In this document: positions 1 through 14,652 of the stretch, piece by piece
How positions within the stretch are numbered: position 1 is the stretch's first letter
How the letters are laid out: the number at the start of each line of letters is the position of its first letter
Assembly (NCBI GenBank): GCA_006937955.1
Contig: SSNP01000146.1
Coordinates: 750,139 to 814,138 of the forward strand
Length of the DNA stretch: 64,000 nucleotides
DNA from: Pachypanchax playfairii
Taxonomy: Eukaryota; Chordata; Actinopteri; Cyprinodontiformes; Aplocheilidae
Direction: 5' to 3'
Notes under the pieces: generated by a model
Told to the model about the DNA's origin: nothing
Databases searched by the model: none
What the model saw: only the letters and a program-made list of their open reading frames with translations
Translations under genes and position numbers: made by a program

Positions 1-3000
1 GTTGGTACATTCCCCTTCCTGGAGCTGCACGCTGAGTTATCAGTTCTTACCTATCATACTTAGCACAATACATAGGCTCATTAAAATTATCTATCATATA
101 CCCACAGTGCATTAAAATCCCAAGATTCTCTTCTTCTACACATTTAATACTGTAATGAAACCCTCATTACAGAAATGGTCTACATCGGGGAGCTAGGTTT
201 AATTCTCCTTGGATCAAGAGGATTATGTTTTGATTAAGATGGAGTTTATCATTGTCTCTTTACGAGGGACCCTGCTTCATCTTCTGGGTGGTCCATCAGG
301 ACGACTGTTTTTGTGACTACAATCAGTCCATTCAGTCTGACTTCCATTGTGTTACACTGACAGGGCACAACAGCAAGACATACGCTCCTGAGGAGAGAGC
401 AGAACACTTCTGAAGTTTTTCATGTCTGCCTCACTCCTTTAAATAGACTTTTAAATATGAGTCAGCTGTTGTGCTCAGGACTCTAAAAACTGCTTTAATT
501 CCTGTACCCCCCCCCTCCCAACTTTGCTTTAAAAAGGGGGGCTTTGTGCCTGTAGGGCCCCCATCAGTTACCTGCTGACAGGCCGAGCATGACTGATGAG
601 CTGCCCGAGGCGCCACGGTATACTTTGTCAGCTGCTCATAATTTATACATCTTATCTGCGTCAGAACAAAAGACAGAACGTGGCTTTGTGGAAATAAAAA
701 CAGAGACTTGTTTAGACTCCAGCATGTGGAGTGAAGTGGAGTGATCACGCTGATGGTTGTTTCTCTTAGCGAGCAAGACAAGCTGCCTCGTCTGGTTCTC
801 AGCACTCCACACCCATTCTGTCTACCCACACCTTCACTCCACATGTGTGTGTGTGGTAACCTCAGAAATCTATTGAGGTTGTCGGGGCTGTGTATCTGGT
901 TCTAGCTGGCAGGTGACAAAGACATGATACATGGGTTTGTTTATACAGGGTCAGCTGTTTAATTTTCATGCACAACTTTAAATCAGAGCATAAATATACA
1001 GTATATGTTAGTTTTCAGTCATTGTTTTGATTTGGCAATGATTGGTAATGTCCAAAAATGGGACAGGATATTAAAATGGACCGAAGAGAGAAACACAATC
1101 CATCACTGCCATGCTAGTTTTTTCCTGTGAGCGGTGGTTTTCTCTTCAAACGCTCTGCTTTGGTCTGTGATATTGAGAGTGATTCATTCACTGACTCATC
1201 CTCCAACACTTTGTCAGATTCAGATTGTCCTGCCAGCTCTTCTTGTTTTGGTTTTCTCACGGCCTTGAACAAAACGTGGGATATGCTCTTACTCGCAGCA
1301 TCTGCCAAAACGCTACTCATCCTGCTTTTGTTTCACTTTGGGTTTTTGTGGCCCCCCAGTAATGAGATACACAGAGTGCAACTAACAGCCTGCACATGAT
1401 GTTATTGACTCAATAGACCCTAAAAAAATATTGATAGCGTGTTTGCTGTTTGAGGCTGGGCACTTTTTTCTTTCTTTTTTTTTTTTTTCTTCTATGCATT
1501 GCTTTGTGTTTGAGGAGACATCACTCAGACAGGTGTGAACACTGACTTTATTATCAACCTTCTTATTTTCCTAGTTTTTGCATTTTATCTGCAGCAGGTC
1601 TTTTATATTTAACCGGTGAGTTCATATAGTTTCCTGGTTCAGAGCTTTTAACAGTCAAGTCAGCTGTAACTATCAAGCAGAGGAATAGGCAGATATCTAA
1701 AACTGTTCAGATGGTATCCATATCTCGGTGTGGTTTCTGTTTGTTCTCCTGGAGCTGGCCGGGCAGTGAATCATTTGCACCACAGTGACAAGTACATCAT
1801 CATCCGCCCGTAACCTTAGCTTCGAGAGACGATGCGGGCTTTGTTCTCCGCCAAGCTCACTTGGGGATGTTTGGCAGTGTGCTGATAGATATGCTTATCC
1901 TAATGTCAGTGCATAGCACCATCCCTGATAACAGATTCTCTCTGTAGAATCCACCCAGCTTATCTCGCTGCTGTGCTGTTAAGCAGCGGCTGCCTCTCCG
2001 TGTGGGTAGATGGCATGCAGTCATTCTTTTATTTGCAAAGCTGCTTCAGAACATTATTCACAAGAATTGTTTGCAAAATTTCATCTTTATAAGCAAACGC
2101 GCATAAAAGAGTTGTGCAGATCTTGCAGCGATATAAACAATTACCAAAGCTTAAAAGCTGAATGTGCAATACACACTTTTAATTTGCACAGTACTAACAA
2201 AGCTGCAGGTTATTCACAAACTCCAATGTGTCAACAATTACTTCAGCAGGAGCCATGATTACTGACTTCCAAAACATGCTCTTTAAATGTTTGCTGTTTT
2301 GGTTAAAAGCCTTTCAGCCTCGATATTTTATTTTTTCACCCGCCAATCTTGTTTTATAATTCTCCCTTTTTTTTCTATTTAAATGAGTGCTAATGATTTT
2401 GTTGATTCAAAAGTAGGAATTCTCACGTGTCACTCGTGCTGTGGTGGATGACTGGTGGATAAAGGGGATGAGGAGAATGGGGGGGGGGTTACAGAGCATC
2501 ATGTTTAGCTCCACTGAGCAGTCCCACTGATGAGCCTGCAGGAGAGGACTCTGTCTGCGTTTTACTGCCAGGAGATGAGACAGAGGCCTTGAAGGGCCCA
2601 AGCGTGGGGAGGAGGGGTGGGGGGGAGTAGACCTGGGACCGCCAGCTGCCAGACAGTTCACCATGTGCAACACGTGTCTATCAGCACCTACTGTTCCACT
2701 ATGCACCATTAAGATGACAGAACAGTTCATATCCTGCACCAGGATGATAGATATGTCATATCTCTGAAAACCTTGTTTGTCTTCCACAGGTGTATGAGCC
2801 CTTTATTATTTTTTTCCCTCTCTCCGAGCAGACAGCACACATGGCACTTTTCGACACTCTTTCCCTGATAGTGATTCGGCATGCAAACAGTATCAAAGGG
2901 GAGATCTTTCTCATGCAATTATGAGAGAAAATAAAGGTGATGAGGTGTGCCACACAAAGGAAAGCAAAGGATCAAAAGGTCTGGAATGAAAGCTGATTAC

Positions 3001-6000
3001 AAAAAAAGTAAAAGCTTTTACTCACTAAATACGGCAATGTGAACAAGTCAGTAAATAAGCAAAGACTTAAATATACCGACATTTGTTTTCCTCTTCAGTA
3101 ACTCACAAAAACATATTATTAGGATGTTTATAAAAGGCATAAAGGAGTAATGGAAAGAATAAAAAGATGTAAATATTTTAATCTTTTATAAAAATGTAAC
3201 AAACTTCTTAGTTTGATATTTGCAGGGAATAAGGATCAACAGGAACCTCTGAGTTCATATAATGATGGATCACACCAGAGTAATTTGTCAAGAAGTTTGT
3301 GTTTTAGACTTTTATTTGACATACAAATCTCACCAATACTGGCTGTTTGATTCAAAGCTGATAAATGAACAAAAATCACTTTTTTTTTTTTTTACAGAAT
3401 TGTTGTTAAATTAATGATTAAAATTTAGTAAGCTCAAATTAAAATAATTTAATTTTAATATAAAATAACAAAGATAGGAGGCATACATGGCTTTCATTTG
3501 AAGTCCATATGATTAACACCTGAGTTAATGTTGAGGAGCTACAGTAACGTAGCTGTAACGCTGTCTGGGCTCTGTCTTAAGTAATATTGGGTAATTATTC
3601 CCGGCTGTCAGGAATTGCATGTAATTGGTGATGAGTGACTTCTCACAGAGCAGATCCTGTATTTCTCTCTTTTTAAAGTTGCTAATAATGCATGATTGTT
3701 CTCAGTAATCTGCCGCACCATTTTTCTTTCATCTCAACAATAAGATTAAAAAAAAAAAAGGGGGAGGATTTGTTGGTCAGGCAGCGCCATGCCATGCTTA
3801 GAGGGCTCAGCGCTCTCAGAGGATTTATCCACTGTTGTTATGACTAATCGTGTGTGGATTACAAGTTAGTGAGAGGTCACCTATCATGTCTATTTCCTAG
3901 AAGTGAGACATTCAGCTCATTTTCTTTGCCCTGACACGAAAATGTACTACTTGTCAAAGGTGGTGAATGACGGGCTGCATTCAATATGCTCCTCAAGATC
4001 GTTTGGCAAAGTCTGACTTGAAAAGCTTTTCCCTTTGAACTGAGCTCAAACCTGTCAGTTCCTCTAATTCAGAGCAGAAATCTGCAGCTGCTGAAATAAT
4101 GAATTAGGTTGATGGACAGAATTATGAGAGCCTGCCTACCAAGCCATCCAATGACACCCCGCTGCTCCCAAATGCTGCCAGTGATGTAGCACCTCAGCTG
4201 GGCAAGATGAAGAAACTGAACTTATTCACAGGACAGTGGCAGCTAGCACTTACTCTCAGCCTTTATGTAGTGGTGCATGTCCTAATTCAGCAGTGAGCAT
4301 GTCCTCTTTGAAATGGCAGAAGAAATTAGGCGAGATAGTTCCTCTTCTGATATTTTATTTGCTGGAAGGTAACTGACAGCAGAGGCTGGTGTCAGAGTGT
4401 AGTTTCGTAGTTTTTGGCCTCTAGTAACCTGTTCACCCCCCCTCCAAAAAAAAAAGAAAGAATAGTGAACTCCTTAAAGGGTTGATAGGTTTTGGGCTGA
4501 TGCTTAGCAACAGCATTCCTGTGCCTTAAGTAGCAGTAAGCCGCTCGCTGCACCCTTTGATGTGGCTGTCATGGCAGATTTATTTCCTCTTAACACATTG
4601 TCTTCATGTCCGCTTATATAAAGGGATGAAAGAGAGCGGTGTTTACACTTTTTTTTTAAAGTTGTAATTAAATTGTGTTGCTCATGATTTTTCAGTTGAT
4701 GTGAGACATACATGCTGGTGGATCATAGGGGGAGGTCTAACAAAGCAGCTTAATTTGATTTCATCAGCTGGAATGTGAAAAGTGATGTCAGCTTTAAAGC
4801 TGAGGCCTGTTGTTTGTGTTGACCACAGAAACTGAGGTATGGGCAGTGTTGACATTTTTATGTTGATTTGTATTTAATGCATTTTTTTTAACTGCAGATG
4901 CCTTCCAGTTGTTGCTGGTTGTAAATTGTACCAATTGAAAGCAGCGTTCTCTCTATTATAAGGGATGTTAAAATCCTAGGAGTCAAAATAAATGATGATT
5001 TTCAGTGGCCAATTCCAAAGCTGATTTTTACAAATCTGGACAACCGATGGCTGATATGTAAGACTAACTTATTTTGTTTTAGTCCTATAGTGAGTTGTTA
5101 TTTAAACAAGATTTTGGGAACAATGTCACATCAAGATATTTAGGTAAATGCTGATATTTCCTCTGGTAGGTATGGTATTGTTCTTTTAGAAATTAGCTTA
5201 ATACCCATTTAACATTCTTTATCTTCTGATGTTGTCCCAAGAAGAGCAAAGAAGTCAAAGAAGGGGCCAGCCGATTGATGGAAGGATGTTGAGTCAAATG
5301 TAAAAGCATTGTGCTGGATCATAGATGTGTTTTGCAAGGATCAGCCTAGTTAGTCAGCCAACTCATCAGTCTACCTCTGCTATGCACAATGCTTTTTACA
5401 ATTTTCCGCTTGCCATTTTCCTCAGTTTTTTAATTTTCTGTTTACCTCCTTTCAGAGCACTTATTGGCTACCTTCAACTCTATATGATGTATGTATTTAC
5501 AGACAAACTAACACAAGTGTACTAAGAATCCTGCTGTGAGTAAAGCAGCTTGTAAAGAAGCACTTGACGTGTGCTTGGCTGACCTCCACGTTGCTGATCT
5601 ACAGCAAGCCAGCTCTGACTAACCCTCCACGTGTTCCCATCGCTCTTGCAAGAGAATCCAGCAGCTGGAAAAGTGCTTGTTCTTTGTGTTTGTCAGACAG
5701 CCTGCTCTGTCCTCAGTCACATCTCCATGGAGGAAATATCCAAATGCGGCAAATCACCAGGTGTTTCTGAAGGGAGCTGAAAGAATTGAACTTCTGCTCT
5801 ATTGTTTGGTGATAGACTAAAAATGAGGCATAAAGAGGCCTCGGCCTTCCCTACAAGCAAATTTAACAGCTCCTAAAGAAATTATATCATGTTTATTTGT
5901 AAATGGATCCATTATGTTGTGGCTTTTTATTTGTAAAAATCTTGCAAACGTCTGTTAATTATTTTTCTGTACGTCTCATTACCTTCACCCTGCATCTGTC

Positions 6001-9000
6001 AATTAGTAACCCAGCACCCCCTTGTGGTGGTTTAAGGTTATAGCAACTTAACTCAACAGTAACTTTATATAAACAGCATCCAAGAACACCTCTTTTTAGA
6101 CACAGCGATAATACCAAAACAGTGTTTCTTTGGCGCAGCCATGGAGGAGGACGGAAACAAAAATAACATTCATCCTCCACTTGCAGTTTATGTTTGCATA
6201 CAAGTTAGCATTACAGGACAGCTAGCTGCATCAGGAAGATTTAAAAACTCCCATGAGTCATTACTTCAATAGTAATGTAATTTTGGGGCTTGTTTGTTCA
6301 TTTCTTGGAGTTTCCTTTACAGGCAAGTCTTTGAAAAACAATGTGATTCTGTCATTAATATACACAGTTCATTGACAGTATTTCATAGAGCTGAATTAAT
6401 CAAAAGACCCCAGTGGTAAAGCTGTCTGTAGTCAAGTGGCTAAGGTCCTTGTTGGAATACAGTTTGAATTAAATTTTTTTTTTTTTTTTTATCAATATAA
6501 ATTTTCCAAGTGATGACATTTTTCCAAACACCCATAAATAAATGAAAATCAACTTTTATCTCTTTATCTATATCTTTTGTTTGAAACTGAAACACACTTT
6601 TGCTATCAATTATTTGATCACAAAAAGATCTAATCTTAAATCTTCTTTCCAAATTTCAATGAAATATTCTCTGTTTAAGTTTCAGTAAAAATAGGGATTT
6701 ACAAACTGTTAACATTTTGAATCTTAATCATTTTAAGATACCAGGCTTTGAACTTAGGTAATTTTTTCAGTGTTAAGAGGACCAGCAAAATGTTATTTAT
6801 TGCATTGCGTCTTTAAACAAAGTATTTGTAAATCATTCCAGACCTCCTTATTTGCTCCATCCCAGAGGTGTAGTTTTTGGTTGAGGTCATTTTAGTTGCA
6901 AATAATCACATACATTTGTTATTCACTTTGTCTTCTCCTTCTCCCTGGAGGTTGTTAAAGTTTAAAGCATCATCACATATTTTCCTGACAGTCTATATCC
7001 CCCCAAATCCAAGCTTTGATATATCACCGTGAGAGTTTCTCTCTCTGCAGAAAAATGGTTTCTTCATTCCCTCTGATAATAACTTTGAGCATGGATGGAA
7101 ATTCTCTGTGCGTGAGAAGAGAGGGAAATATTTCTTTCCATTATGACATGAAGAAAGCAAGATAAAGATAAATTTGTGAGATTAGACTGAAATGAGAGTT
7201 TAGGTAGAAGGCAAGATATTTTCTAACAAATGAGAAGAAAAAAGTGACATGTTCGTATTTTCTACCTAAAAAAACTTGGATTTTTTTTATGAAGTGGACA
7301 AACAGAAGATACATGGAGTGTTTCACCAAAAATATTCACAATACTTTTTTAAATGTTACAGCGGAATATTTTTTTGTTTATTCTCACCAGCATATCATTG
7401 AATGAAAATGCTTTTATTGTGAAATTTGGAAAATAGTAAAACATTTAGCCCTTCTGTTAATTTATGATGACAAGGGGGAAAAAATAAATACATGAAGCCA
7501 CTAAATAATCATAATTTGAACTCAGTATCTGTAGAACATTGAGTTGTAGCTATTTCCATGTTTGCTAATTTCATGTTTGCTCATTTCTGTTGGCAAACAG
7601 TGTTTGCTAACATCAGTTAGCAACTTTAACGCGCATATTTTGAGAGTATGCAACTTTTCATAAGACAAGTTTTTGTTTACATTCTTTCATATTTGGCAAT
7701 CACTTAATTGACTTTCTAATTTTTGGCTCTTCCAGGGGGTTTTATGCTCCAATACTTTGGTGAACAAAGCTCTGCAGCTGCTTTGCTGTGGGACTTAGAA
7801 TCAGAGCTCCTGTTTGGAGATGTGAAGTTCCAGGTTTCAGTTTGAACATCCCTGGTAATTTCTCACCATGAACAAAGATGTCTGCTGCTTTCTCTGAGAT
7901 TTTGATCCAAAGGCTTTATTTAAAAGTGTTGGTCATGCATGCAAACAAGGAGGTGCTATGAAAAGCAAGCCTCTTTGTCTGATACACAATAGTTTTTCAA
8001 CCACTGAGGGAACAGCTTGGATCTCCATAGAAGGGACATTACTTTCACACCAAATGACACTGAAGGCAATAGAGTGACCAACTTCTCCAAGAAAAAAAGA
8101 AAACACCTCACACATTCAACTCTTTCGCTCTCTCTTTTTCTTTGCCCTGGTTTTTCTGAATTGCTGGATTGGAACATTATTTCATATTCCTTTTAAAGTG
8201 CTGCCAAGCTAGTCACACAGCCACAGCTTTGATCGTGACTGATTTCTAGAGTGGAGTCTAACATCTTAGAGCTGACTGGGAGCTTACCCTGGTAGATGGC
8301 TGCAGCAGTCACATGCATTCAATACAACAAGACAGATAAAGTCTACTTATTAAACACTTGCATGATCTCACTTCAGGGCCAGTGCAAGTTAGAACAACAT
8401 ATATGAAACATAAAATGTGCAATAAAACACATGTTATTGAAATATTCTTGTTTCAAAAGAGCTGCAAAAATCAGTGGAAAGGTTGACGTAATTAATATCT
8501 TCGTGGTGGAGGATTTTTCAACTGATCAATAATTTACTAAACAAAAATTTTGAAAAAGTAAACAGACAGTTCAGGTCAGTTTTTTTTTAAATCATGACCA
8601 ATATATTTATTATTTTGAAGACACTGGGGCAACTTCAATATATTTAGGTTATCAATAACATTGTTCTTGCTGGATTTCATAAATTTAGGAAATAAAATGC
8701 TAAAAATTGTGACCAAAAATAATGAAATGAGATGTCAAACATCTAATGGAGTTAAATTCAGACTAAGAATCCAAAGTTTTAGATATTTTTCCCTTTTATA
8801 TATAGTATGTTCACATTTAGTATGTTTATATATAGTATGGTATGTTCACCATAGAACAAATTAGAGAAAGAAACAGCCAATAGACGGCAGATGGAAGGAA
8901 AAAAAAGGGTTGAGAGGGGGTTTGATGGGAGGGGTCATGTTGTCTGATCAGTGAATAAAGAGGAAGCTGAAAAGCCCTTGATGCTGATGGTGGGCAGCGT

Positions 9001-12000
9001 TTTAACCCCCAGAGTGATTGACATTTTTTTTGCCTCTCCACTACAGAGAAGCCCATTCCTGGCTTTCCATTTGCATCCGCTGGCCGTGGGTGGTTGTGTT
9101 AATAATGTGGCAACTAGGAAGATTAATTGTAGACAAGCAGCAGGATTACGAGGGTCTTTGAGGGAGCAAAGGTAGCAGCGGGTGGAAAAGGCCTGTGATC
9201 TGTGAGGCTGAGAGGAAATTAGTCAGGGCAGGCTGGAGCTGACTTTTAACAGCATACCTAAGGAAATGAAAGGCCTGTGCAAAGAGGATATTGAAATAAG
9301 TAGTGCAAACATTTTTTGACATTCTTTTGACGTCAGCGCCCTTAATGTGGTAATGTGAAATCACAAAGGACTTAAAAGAACTGTGGATTGTTTTCATAAA
9401 CTGACTTAAAAACAAGTAAACGCTGCATTTTCAGTGTTTAAAATTATTAGAATTTAAAATCAATCATCACCACTGAAATATATAAATTAAGTTCGGGTCA
9501 TAGTTAATTTGTAGTTGAAGCAAAAGGAGTTGGACAAGAGTCTCATGCCACCTGCTGGATTGTTTATTAGCGCTACTCATTATCTCCACATTCATCTGAC
9601 CTTTTATCATATTCTCATTCAGCTAATCTAATTCTACACATGCATGTCTGTTAAATAACTCATTTTCTTTAAAAAGATCTGATTTTTTTAGCACTGCCAA
9701 ACAGCTTCTCAGGAGAAGTCCCACTTTGTGACCAGCTTGCTCTCATTGATGTTGGACTGCTGTGCTTGTGGCTTTGTCATCAGTAATCGTTTAAACAAAA
9801 ATAGGTAGGCATCTGGACTTAGAGACCCTCTAATTAAAATACTGGTGTTTTCCAATGGAAGACAAATCATGAAAAATGGCCCGTCTTGGTGAGTTTCATG
9901 TGATGATGCTGATTGGCTGGGGGAGGACAGAAAAACTTTGCATAAATGCAGTTAATTAGAAATCATTATCCAAAGCTAAAACCTGATGTTTAAATAGTAT
10001 GACTAAAATGTTTAGAGGTTTATCAAGCAGATGGATGTTTTCTGTTTAGTATTGATTAAATTCAGGTATACTGATAATTTTCCAGTTTGAAAAATGATCT
10101 GGAGTTTCATTTCTGTCACAGTTTGGGCCGTGAATGAAGGAAAAATCAAAATTATATACAGAGAAAAATGTAACAATGGACATTAGTCAACGTCATGTTT
10201 TAGGGCAAATCAGTCCACCTAGATCCATTAATCAGTCATTTGTCTGTTTCTGTAAAGATACACAGCTGCAGTTGTGTGTGTGTGTTTGTAACACAATGTG
10301 CTTTGAAATAAATTCCTAATACTCCGAGCCCTGATGATTTGTGGTCCCAGCGTTGAACATCTAAGATGTAGTCTTGTGTTTCAAGTGCGTTTTTAGTTGT
10401 GCCAAGATGTTGCACAGCTCATTATTTTCCTCCGATTTCTGAAGCCACATCGTTTTTATCAGAGAGATTTACTGGCATCTCAACTTCCAGATGTTAGGAG
10501 CATTTTGACAGGAAGAGTTAGGAGTGTGTTTCAAAAGATAAACTGCACTGATGGTGTACAAAGATGATTATTATGTTTTGTTTACTGGTTGACTTCCTGA
10601 TTTAAAAGATGGTTGGTGTTAAACAGCATTTGGTCACCTTCATTCTAAAACTGTTTGTTTACTAAAAGACAGACTTTTAAGGAATAGAATCAAATGGAAA
10701 GTTCAAATACAAATAATTATTAAAAAATAAAAAAATGTTAAGATGTTTGCTGTTTTCACTTTTCTTACTATTATAATACAGAGAATTTTGGCTTATTTTC
10801 TCAGTGCAGACACAGTTGAATTCATCAAATGACTTGAGACTTGTCCTCCCAAGTGTCTCAGAGTTGTTATTTTGTCTAGAAAAAATTATTTACTCCTACA
10901 ATATATTAAATCTGGTCTCAATCTGTTGTGCCAAACATAAATATGATGTTGTGATCTGAGACAAAAACTGGCACAGAGTCTCTTCTTCTCTGGCACTGAG
11001 CACATGCAGGTGCAAATAACACGTATCCTCCAGCTAATTCAACCTAGTGACACTTCATTCTCAAAAACAAACAAATTATTAGCTGTGATACAATATTTTT
11101 TTTAAGTTAATCTGATTATTTTATGAATTGTAAGATTGAAAGTTTTAACATGTGAAATAAAAAGAGAAAAGAAATCTAGCCCTAAAATAACCTGATCAGC
11201 TTTTTTAATGAATTATTTTTATTGTTCTAGTAGTTATACGTTAAACCAGAGGGTCGTTAAGGAAGGGCTTTTATTGTGGTCATGGAAAAGAGCAGTTTAA
11301 AAAATAATTTGCATGGGAAAGCGTGAGCACGTTAAATTAGTAGCCCTTTGAAGTTAGAAATTATTGAGCATAAGTAGATAAAACTGTGCACCTACTCTAC
11401 AAAACTAAAGCTAAAGATCGCCTTTTCACTAAACATTCAAATGTAGCTCTGATCACAGAGCCAGTAATGTTACTGTAAAGCTGCTGGATGGAAGCTGTAA
11501 CACTATATATGTTTAGTATTTTTTGCTGGCTTTTATTTGATCTTTTTTCTGTTGCTGTTTCCAGTTTGAGTGAGGCTGTTGTCGTGCCGCAGCATTTGAA
11601 AAGACAAGCAGAAGCAGATGTTAAGTGATACTGAAATAAATTTAGAAGTGAAAAAAAGTTTTTTTGTCACTAACAAAATGTGACATTTGGCCATTATCGC
11701 CGTTTCAAGTCCGCGTGCATAAGAAATTTGTATCTGAACAACTGGTTCTTTCCATCCTGACTCTCCTGAACACACAGAAATGTGTTTGTCCTGGTGCTTT
11801 TAGTGGATGTATCCATAAATTATCATCAGAGCTGCTGTTATTGTACAGCTTCGCATTGAGTTTCAGCTCATGTTCCACTCTTCTCTCCTCTCATATCTCA
11901 GTTGTGACTTTGTCATGCAGCCAAGCACGTAATACACTCCGAGCTCTGTATCATGTCCAATTATAATTAGCTTTGTCAGGCCTGAGCCCTACAAACCTCA

Positions 12001-13129
12001 TGCAGATAATATGATAATACGTCTTCATAACCAAGTGACCTTACACGTGCAATAACTCTCTCCTCCTGAAAATTGTGTGTCAATAAAGTAATGGAGTCTG
12101 GGAGGTGGTAGCAGGGGAAGATTTAGATGATTAGGCTCTTAGGTGCAGTGATGTATAACCTTTATTATTCTACCTGTCGCAGTTGTATATACAGCTGGGT
12201 GCAGCATGGTGGTCAGAGAGAACAGTATAGGCTTTAGTAAATATATTTTAATCCTTCATTAAAACCCACTGCTTGATGAGTTCTCATTTTCACAAGAGAT
12301 ACTGTTGATTGAGGATGTAGCAATAAATCTAGATTTTTACATTGCAAGTAAAAGAGCATCATTGGACACAATTTATAAACCAAAAATCAATGCATGTTGC
12401 CCACCTTCTTTATTAAAAAATGTTGGCATTTGAGCTGTTTTGGTCAAGACTTTTGATCTAAACATCAAAATCACAAAATCTGAGTTTGTGTTGTGAATGA
12501 GTCTCAGCTACAACAAGAGGCCGACCTCCAGTGAAATACGACCCCATTGGTTGATTTTACAGTCTGTAAAAACGATCCTATATTCCGATGCGACACCTAT
12601 CGGCAACCTTAACCCTTCCGCTTACTAATGTGACCAGACGACAAAATACTCAGCTTTACAGTATGTGCATGCATATGTTTACATTTTAGGGTTAACAGTT
12701 ATATTATCATGAGACATATTCCTGCACAATTTGGGTTTTCTTCGGCTGAACATGCGCATGCGTATTTGGCTCCTCTGGTTAAATTACGTGCATGCGTTGT
12801 TGGTAGCTAGTCTCTGCTGGACCCAAGAAAACGCTCTCCCAGGTTGTTTTTTGGAGCTGTCACAATCGACCTGTATGGTCATTTAATTTGTGGACAGGTA
12901 GAATTTTGACTCTGTTAAGGTTTAGTCATTTCTGTGTTGGTAAAGACTGGCTACAATTGGCTTTGGCAGCCATCTTAAATTGGGTTGACCCCAAACGGTT
13001 ATTAGTTATAGATGAAAACTTTGAGAGTTTTCTGAATTCATTGATTCATGAGATTTTTTTTTTTGCTAACACTAAAGAATGTGTTACTTTGTTATTCAGT
13101 CAAACAAATGTAACCTGTAACCTTAAAGA
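1..13129. other. 13 kb of non-coding DNA, no recognisable gene
   Basis: AT-rich sequence on both strands. Open frames are short, overlap one another on opposite strands and resemble no family. Segments of even base composition rich in homeobox-like TAATT words (for example 3480-3680) may be conserved regulatory DNA, but this cannot be tested here. The only frame with coding-like composition is at 1114-1320. Confidence 0.6.
1114..1320 (-). CDS. Small open frame of unknown nature (68 codons)
   Basis: The frame begins MSSVLADAASKSISHVLFKA and then has a charged tail (VRKPKQEELAGQSESDKV, QTKAERLKRKPPLTGKN). Its composition is more protein-like than other frames in this region. The ATG is the first after an in-frame stop. 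A possible acceptor (aaagcag) just before it lacks a pyrimidine tract. It matches nothing I know. It could be a small gene, part of a decayed transposon or chance. Confidence 0.2.
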   Translation of the reverse strand: MSSVLADAASKSISHVLFKAVRKPKQEELAGQSESDKVLEDESVNESLSISQTKAERLKRKPPLTGKN

Positions 13130-13723
13130 GTCCCTTCCATTAAAAACAGTTTTTCTGAGGTTTCTGTTGAATATTTTAGCTCCACAGGTGTTCTTACCTT
13201 CATAGTGGGTGTGAAAACAGGTCAACAACTTCTCTTTCAATTTTAATCTCTCAAACTACGCAGGAGGTGATAACACCTGAGTTCTCCCGAGTTTGAACAG
13301 TCTGTATCTGTTTTGTCACAACGTCTTTGTTCGTTAGTATTCGGCAGCTCCCTGAGTTAAAACCACACCTAGCAGGCTGCTGGCTAAAAGCTGTAGCATT
13401 TTGTAGCAAACAGGAAAACACGACGTCTGATGTTGCCATGCACAGCGGGGCAGGAAACAGTATACCTTGCTCTCATAGGCTAGTTTGTTAGCCAATCAGA
13501 GTCCAGCAAATTCGAACAATAAATATGAACGAGCTGCTGATGAAGCAGCCGAAGCAGCCTGACGGAAGGAGCCGGAACCACCCGATTTTTAACGCAGACA
13601 GATTGAAAGGTCTGTTAATCAGTGTTTCCTAACGTTTTTTAGATATAAAATGTTTCATATTACTGGTTAATACTCAAGAAATAACCACAAAGTCCTGAAA
13701 TTTTTATGAAATGGCCTCTTTAA
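13130..13723. repeat. Interspersed repeat, copy 1 (inverted relative to 17705-18510)
   Basis: The stretch GTGGGTGTGAAAACAGGTCA near 13206 is the reverse complement of a stretch near 18418-18437, and the similarity continues through the whole interval, including TAAAATGTTTCATATTAC near 13646. The segment ends at a TTAA (13720-13723) next to GGCCTCT. It has no coding capacity. Confidence 0.75.
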
Positions 13724-14652
13724 TGCCAAACTCACATAATAGTTGTGAAATATTTACAATTTTGTAAATGCCTCATACAAAAGAAAAATAATGACAGTGA
13801 TTTCATGCAAGCATAAAAGCTTTTAATGTCATACTGGCGTGTTATTGTCACACAGAGGATTCACCTCCAGCTTAAACAGATGCATAAACAAGTGTTTAAT
13901 ATCTGTCAGTTTCCCATGAACTGCTGCAACTGCTGCAACTCTCCTGAGTGTTTACATCCCATGTTTGATAGAAACACCTGAACATGAGAGACTCTTTTAA
14001 TGGTACAGGGTTCTGATCTCCTGACAGGCTGAGGTTTTGTGAACACTGACGCAGTGTAATGAGGGAGCCAGAGGTGAGGCCGATCTCTGCACGTCTGCAC
14101 AGATTTCCCTGATTGATTGATGTGCTCCAGTCAAATGAAGCAATGGGCTGAGTGATATGACACTTGTCTCACTTTGACATGCGTGTTCACGGCTAACGGT
14201 TATTAGTGTTGATGGGCCCCACTCCACTCAGCGAGCCAGGCACAGTTATTTTGATCCCTTGTTCTTTTATTTCTGTCCCCCCTCTTCCCTGTTTTCTGTC
14301 CCCTTGCCACATCAAGTTACAGTTTAGAGACAGAGACAGGACCCCCAGGTATCAATTTATTAGGCATCAGGGGCTGTGACGAGATGAAAGTAATAATGGG
14401 GACCAAGAAGCTGGGTGGGCACTGAACATCTGAGGCAGGAAGTGACATTCTTAGTTATTTTTCAAATGGAAGAAACGTATAGTCAAGCAAATTGTTCCTT
14501 CATATTATATAAAAGTCTGTAATTATTGTTCCTTTTCTTTTTCAGAGTGTACTCATTGTAAGGCCTTCAGTGTAACACACTGGGACTATCATGCACAGTT
14601 CTTGGCTGCTATAGTCATAATATTTGTTGCACTACCTAACGTTAACATTCTA
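13724..14652. other. Non-coding, no feature seen
   Basis: AT-rich sequence between two repeat elements, without family matches on either strand. Confidence 0.6.

Noticed and set aside
431..844. A 137-codon minus-strand open frame
   Set aside because: No recognisable motif, low-complexity C and G tracts inside, and no splice signals fitting a gene.
2407..2787. A 126-codon minus-strand open frame
   Set aside because: It includes poly-G derived proline runs and shows no family match.
5959..6180. A minus-strand frame beginning MEDEC, reminiscent of the long mammalian BK tail ending EVEDEC
   Set aside because: The resemblance is only a few residues at the wrong end of the frame, and none of the preceding conserved tail (SLIPPIR) is present.
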